Below the pieces are notes generated by a model, which saw only the letters and a list, made by a program, of their open reading frames with translations, made no database searches and had not been told where the DNA came from. This document shows, in pieces, positions 62,835 to 64,000 of a stretch of 64,000 nt of DNA (positions within the stretch are counted from its first letter, which is position 1; each line of letters opens with the position of its first letter). The position numbers and the translations under genes were made by a program. The stretch comes from Cyanobacteria bacterium OH_PDB_230. Its GTDB lineage: Bacteria; Cyanobacteriota; Vampirovibrionia; Gastranaerophilales; Gastranaerophilaceae. Where the stretch lies: positions 1-64,000 of the forward strand of contig JAEZSO010000001.1 of assembly GCA_023421795.1 (NCBI GenBank), given 5' to 3'.

Positions 62835-63911
62835 ATGAGTTCAGATAAAACGGAAGACGCTACCCCCAAGCGGCGGGAGCAGGAAAGAAAAAAAGGTAAT
62901 ATATCCAAAAGTCAGGATCTAACTGCGGCCCTGATGCTTTCTATTGGTGTGGCCCTTTTGGTTACTATGTCTTCCGGGATTTTGGAAGAATTAAAGACTC
63001 TATGTTACCACACATTCACTCACCTTAATCCTAAGGATATAGAAAAAGGTGATTTGGCGATGCTTTTGGTTCCGTATGTACAGGTTGCGGGAAAAATTGT
63101 TCTTCCGTTCCTTTTGACATTGATGATAGCGGGTGCAGTGGTCATAAGGTTCCAGATAGGGGCTTTACTGGCTGTTGAAAAACTCAAACCGGATCTTCAA
63201 AAATTTAGCCCATCCAGCATCCTTAATTCGTTAAAAAAGATGTTGAATCCTTTTGAAGTAAAAAATATCGTGGAACTTGTCAAAAATCTCTTGAAGGTGT
63301 TGATTGTAGGTAGTTGCGGCTATTCTGTAATAAACGATCGAAAAGAAGAACTTTTTGCGCTTGTAGGAGTTGATGTCCCCACGGCATTTATGGTTTTAGG
63401 AAGTATTCTGGTTCAAATGCTTACAAACATGTGCGTTGTTATGCTTATTTTAGGAATAATTGACAAAAAATACCAGGATTATATGTTTGAAAAATCCATA
63501 AAAATGTCCAAGCAAGAAATTAAAGACGAGTGGAAAAATACAGACGGGGATCCTCATATCAAGGCAAAAATCAAAGCAGCTCAGATGAAGATGATGCAGC
63601 AAAAAATGATGAGTGCCATTCCTCAAGCAGATGTTATTGTAACTAACCCGACTCACTTTGCTGTAGCTATAAAATATGATAAAACAAGGGCGGCGGCCCC
63701 TATGGTCGTGGCTAAAGGTGTTGATTTTATGGCTTTCAAGATAAGAGAAATAGCCCAGGAGAACAAGATTCCAATAGTTGAAAATAAGCCTTTGGCTCGT
63801 TCGCTATACAAACTTGTGCCGATTGATGGTATAATACCACCAGATTTATATGTAGCAGTAGCCGAAGTGCTCGCTTACGTATATAATAAAAATAAGACTG
63901 GGGTTTATTGA
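62835..63911 (+). CDS. flhB: flagellar export apparatus protein FlhB
   Basis: 358 residues. The N-terminal EDATPKRREQERKKGNISKSQDL and four membrane helices are followed by the cytoplasmic domain with the self-cleaving Asn271-Pro-Thr-His (NPTH) loop. Cleavage there switches export from rod/hook to filament substrates. The linker MSKQEIKDEWKNTDGDPHIKAKIK is also typical. The stop overlaps the flhA start by one base (TGATG). Confidence 0.97.
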   Translation: MSSDKTEDATPKRREQERKKGNISKSQDLTAALMLSIGVALLVTMSSGILEELKTLCYHTFTHLNPKDIEKGDLAMLLVPYVQVAGKIVLPFLLTLMIAGAVVIRFQIGALLAVEKLKPDLQKFSPSSILNSLKKMLNPFEVKNIVELVKNLLKVLIVGSCGYSVINDRKEELFALVGVDVPTAFMVLGSILVQMLTNMCVVMLILGIIDKKYQDYMFEKSIKMSKQEIKDEWKNTDGDPHIKAKIKAAQMKMMQQKMMSAIPQADVIVTNPTHFAVAIKYDKTRAAAPMVVAKGVDFMAFKIREIAQENKIPIVENKPLARSLYKLVPIDGIIPPDLYVAVAEVLAYVYNKNKTGVY

Positions 63912-64000
63912 TGAATTTGGGCAGTTTATCGAGCTTATTAAAGAATAATGACATAGTATTGGCGATTGGCCTTGTCATTATCGTTTGCATGATGGTATTG
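63911..64000 (+). CDS. flhA: flagellar export protein FlhA, N-terminal fragment cut by window end
   Basis: Only the first 30 codons are present (MNLGSLSSLLKNNDIVLAIG and onward into the first membrane helix). The start overlaps the flhB stop (TGATG). Gene order after flhB and the N-terminal hydrophobic pattern (NNDIVLAIGLVIIVCMMVL) fit FlhA, the ring protein of the export gate that docks chaperones. The rest lies outside the window. Confidence 0.8.
   Translation, partial: MNLGSLSSLLKNNDIVLAIGLVIIVCMMVL

Overview
The window is an AT-rich bacterial chromosome segment from a diderm, fermentative, flagellated organism. The best guess is an uncultured gut member of the non-photosynthetic cyanobacterial sister lineage (Vampirovibrionia/Melainabacteria, order Gastranaerophilales). 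The reasons are: flagellar L- and P-ring genes (an outer membrane), a Rex-linked AdhE fermentation enzyme, a CHASE2 cyclase-like protein, an MlaE-type lipid permease, and several otherwise unrelated proteins sharing a short N-terminal Ser-Phe-(Lys/Gly) motif that I associate with this group. The assignment is inference, about 0.65 sure; the 23S fragment would settle it.

Layout: (1) 1-1592, 3' part of a 23S rRNA gene, 5S rRNA and a terminator. (2) 1667-6400, a CHASE2 protein with a degenerate cyclase domain, RqcH and a membrane TPR protein. (3) 6401-7178, a non-coding region with a minus-strand terminator and a possible 30-residue membrane peptide. (4) 7141-10611, adhE and rex, each preceded by a Rex-type operator. 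(5) 10624-15095, SGNH hydrolase-like protein, DUF1796 protein, YitT protein, aspS. (6) 15194-23860, dnaA followed by a tightly packed peptidoglycan/division run murF-mraY-murD-ftsW-murG-folC. (7) 23984-36509, a NarL-type regulator, menG/ubiE, lineage-specific unknown proteins, SIMPL protein, tRNA-Ser, APC transporter, pilT, mlaE permease, ilvE, two tandem membrane paralogues and mutL. (8) 36540-41430, Fe/Zn-chelating domain protein, perR-rubrerythrin operon with a Per/Fur-like box, a response regulator/kinase pair, a decayed nitroreductase gene and tRNA-Asp. (9) 41678-50212, glyS, PDZ protein, ZIP transporter, HEAT-like protein, adenylate kinase, tRNA-Met and an M16 peptidase. (10) 50388-64000, a flagellar block: SLT transglycosylase, flgF, flgG, flgA, flgH, flgI, flgJ (short), a small unknown gene, flgN, flgK, flgL, a Maf glycosyltransferase, then the export gate fliP-fliQ-fliR-flhB-flhA (flhA runs off the end).

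How they work together: Rex probably couples NADH/NAD+ state to AdhE; PerR probably controls the peroxide scavenger rubrerythrin; the dnaA-mur-fts block joins replication initiation and wall synthesis; the flagellar block supplies rod, rings, hook-filament junction, export gate and flagellin glycosylation.

The least explained signal is a family of about 100-nt structured elements directly upstream of murF, glyS and maf (a divergent relative lies before the M16 peptidase gene). They share three helices, one with compensatory base changes, and a conserved 3' tail. I do not recognise them as any known riboswitch or leader.
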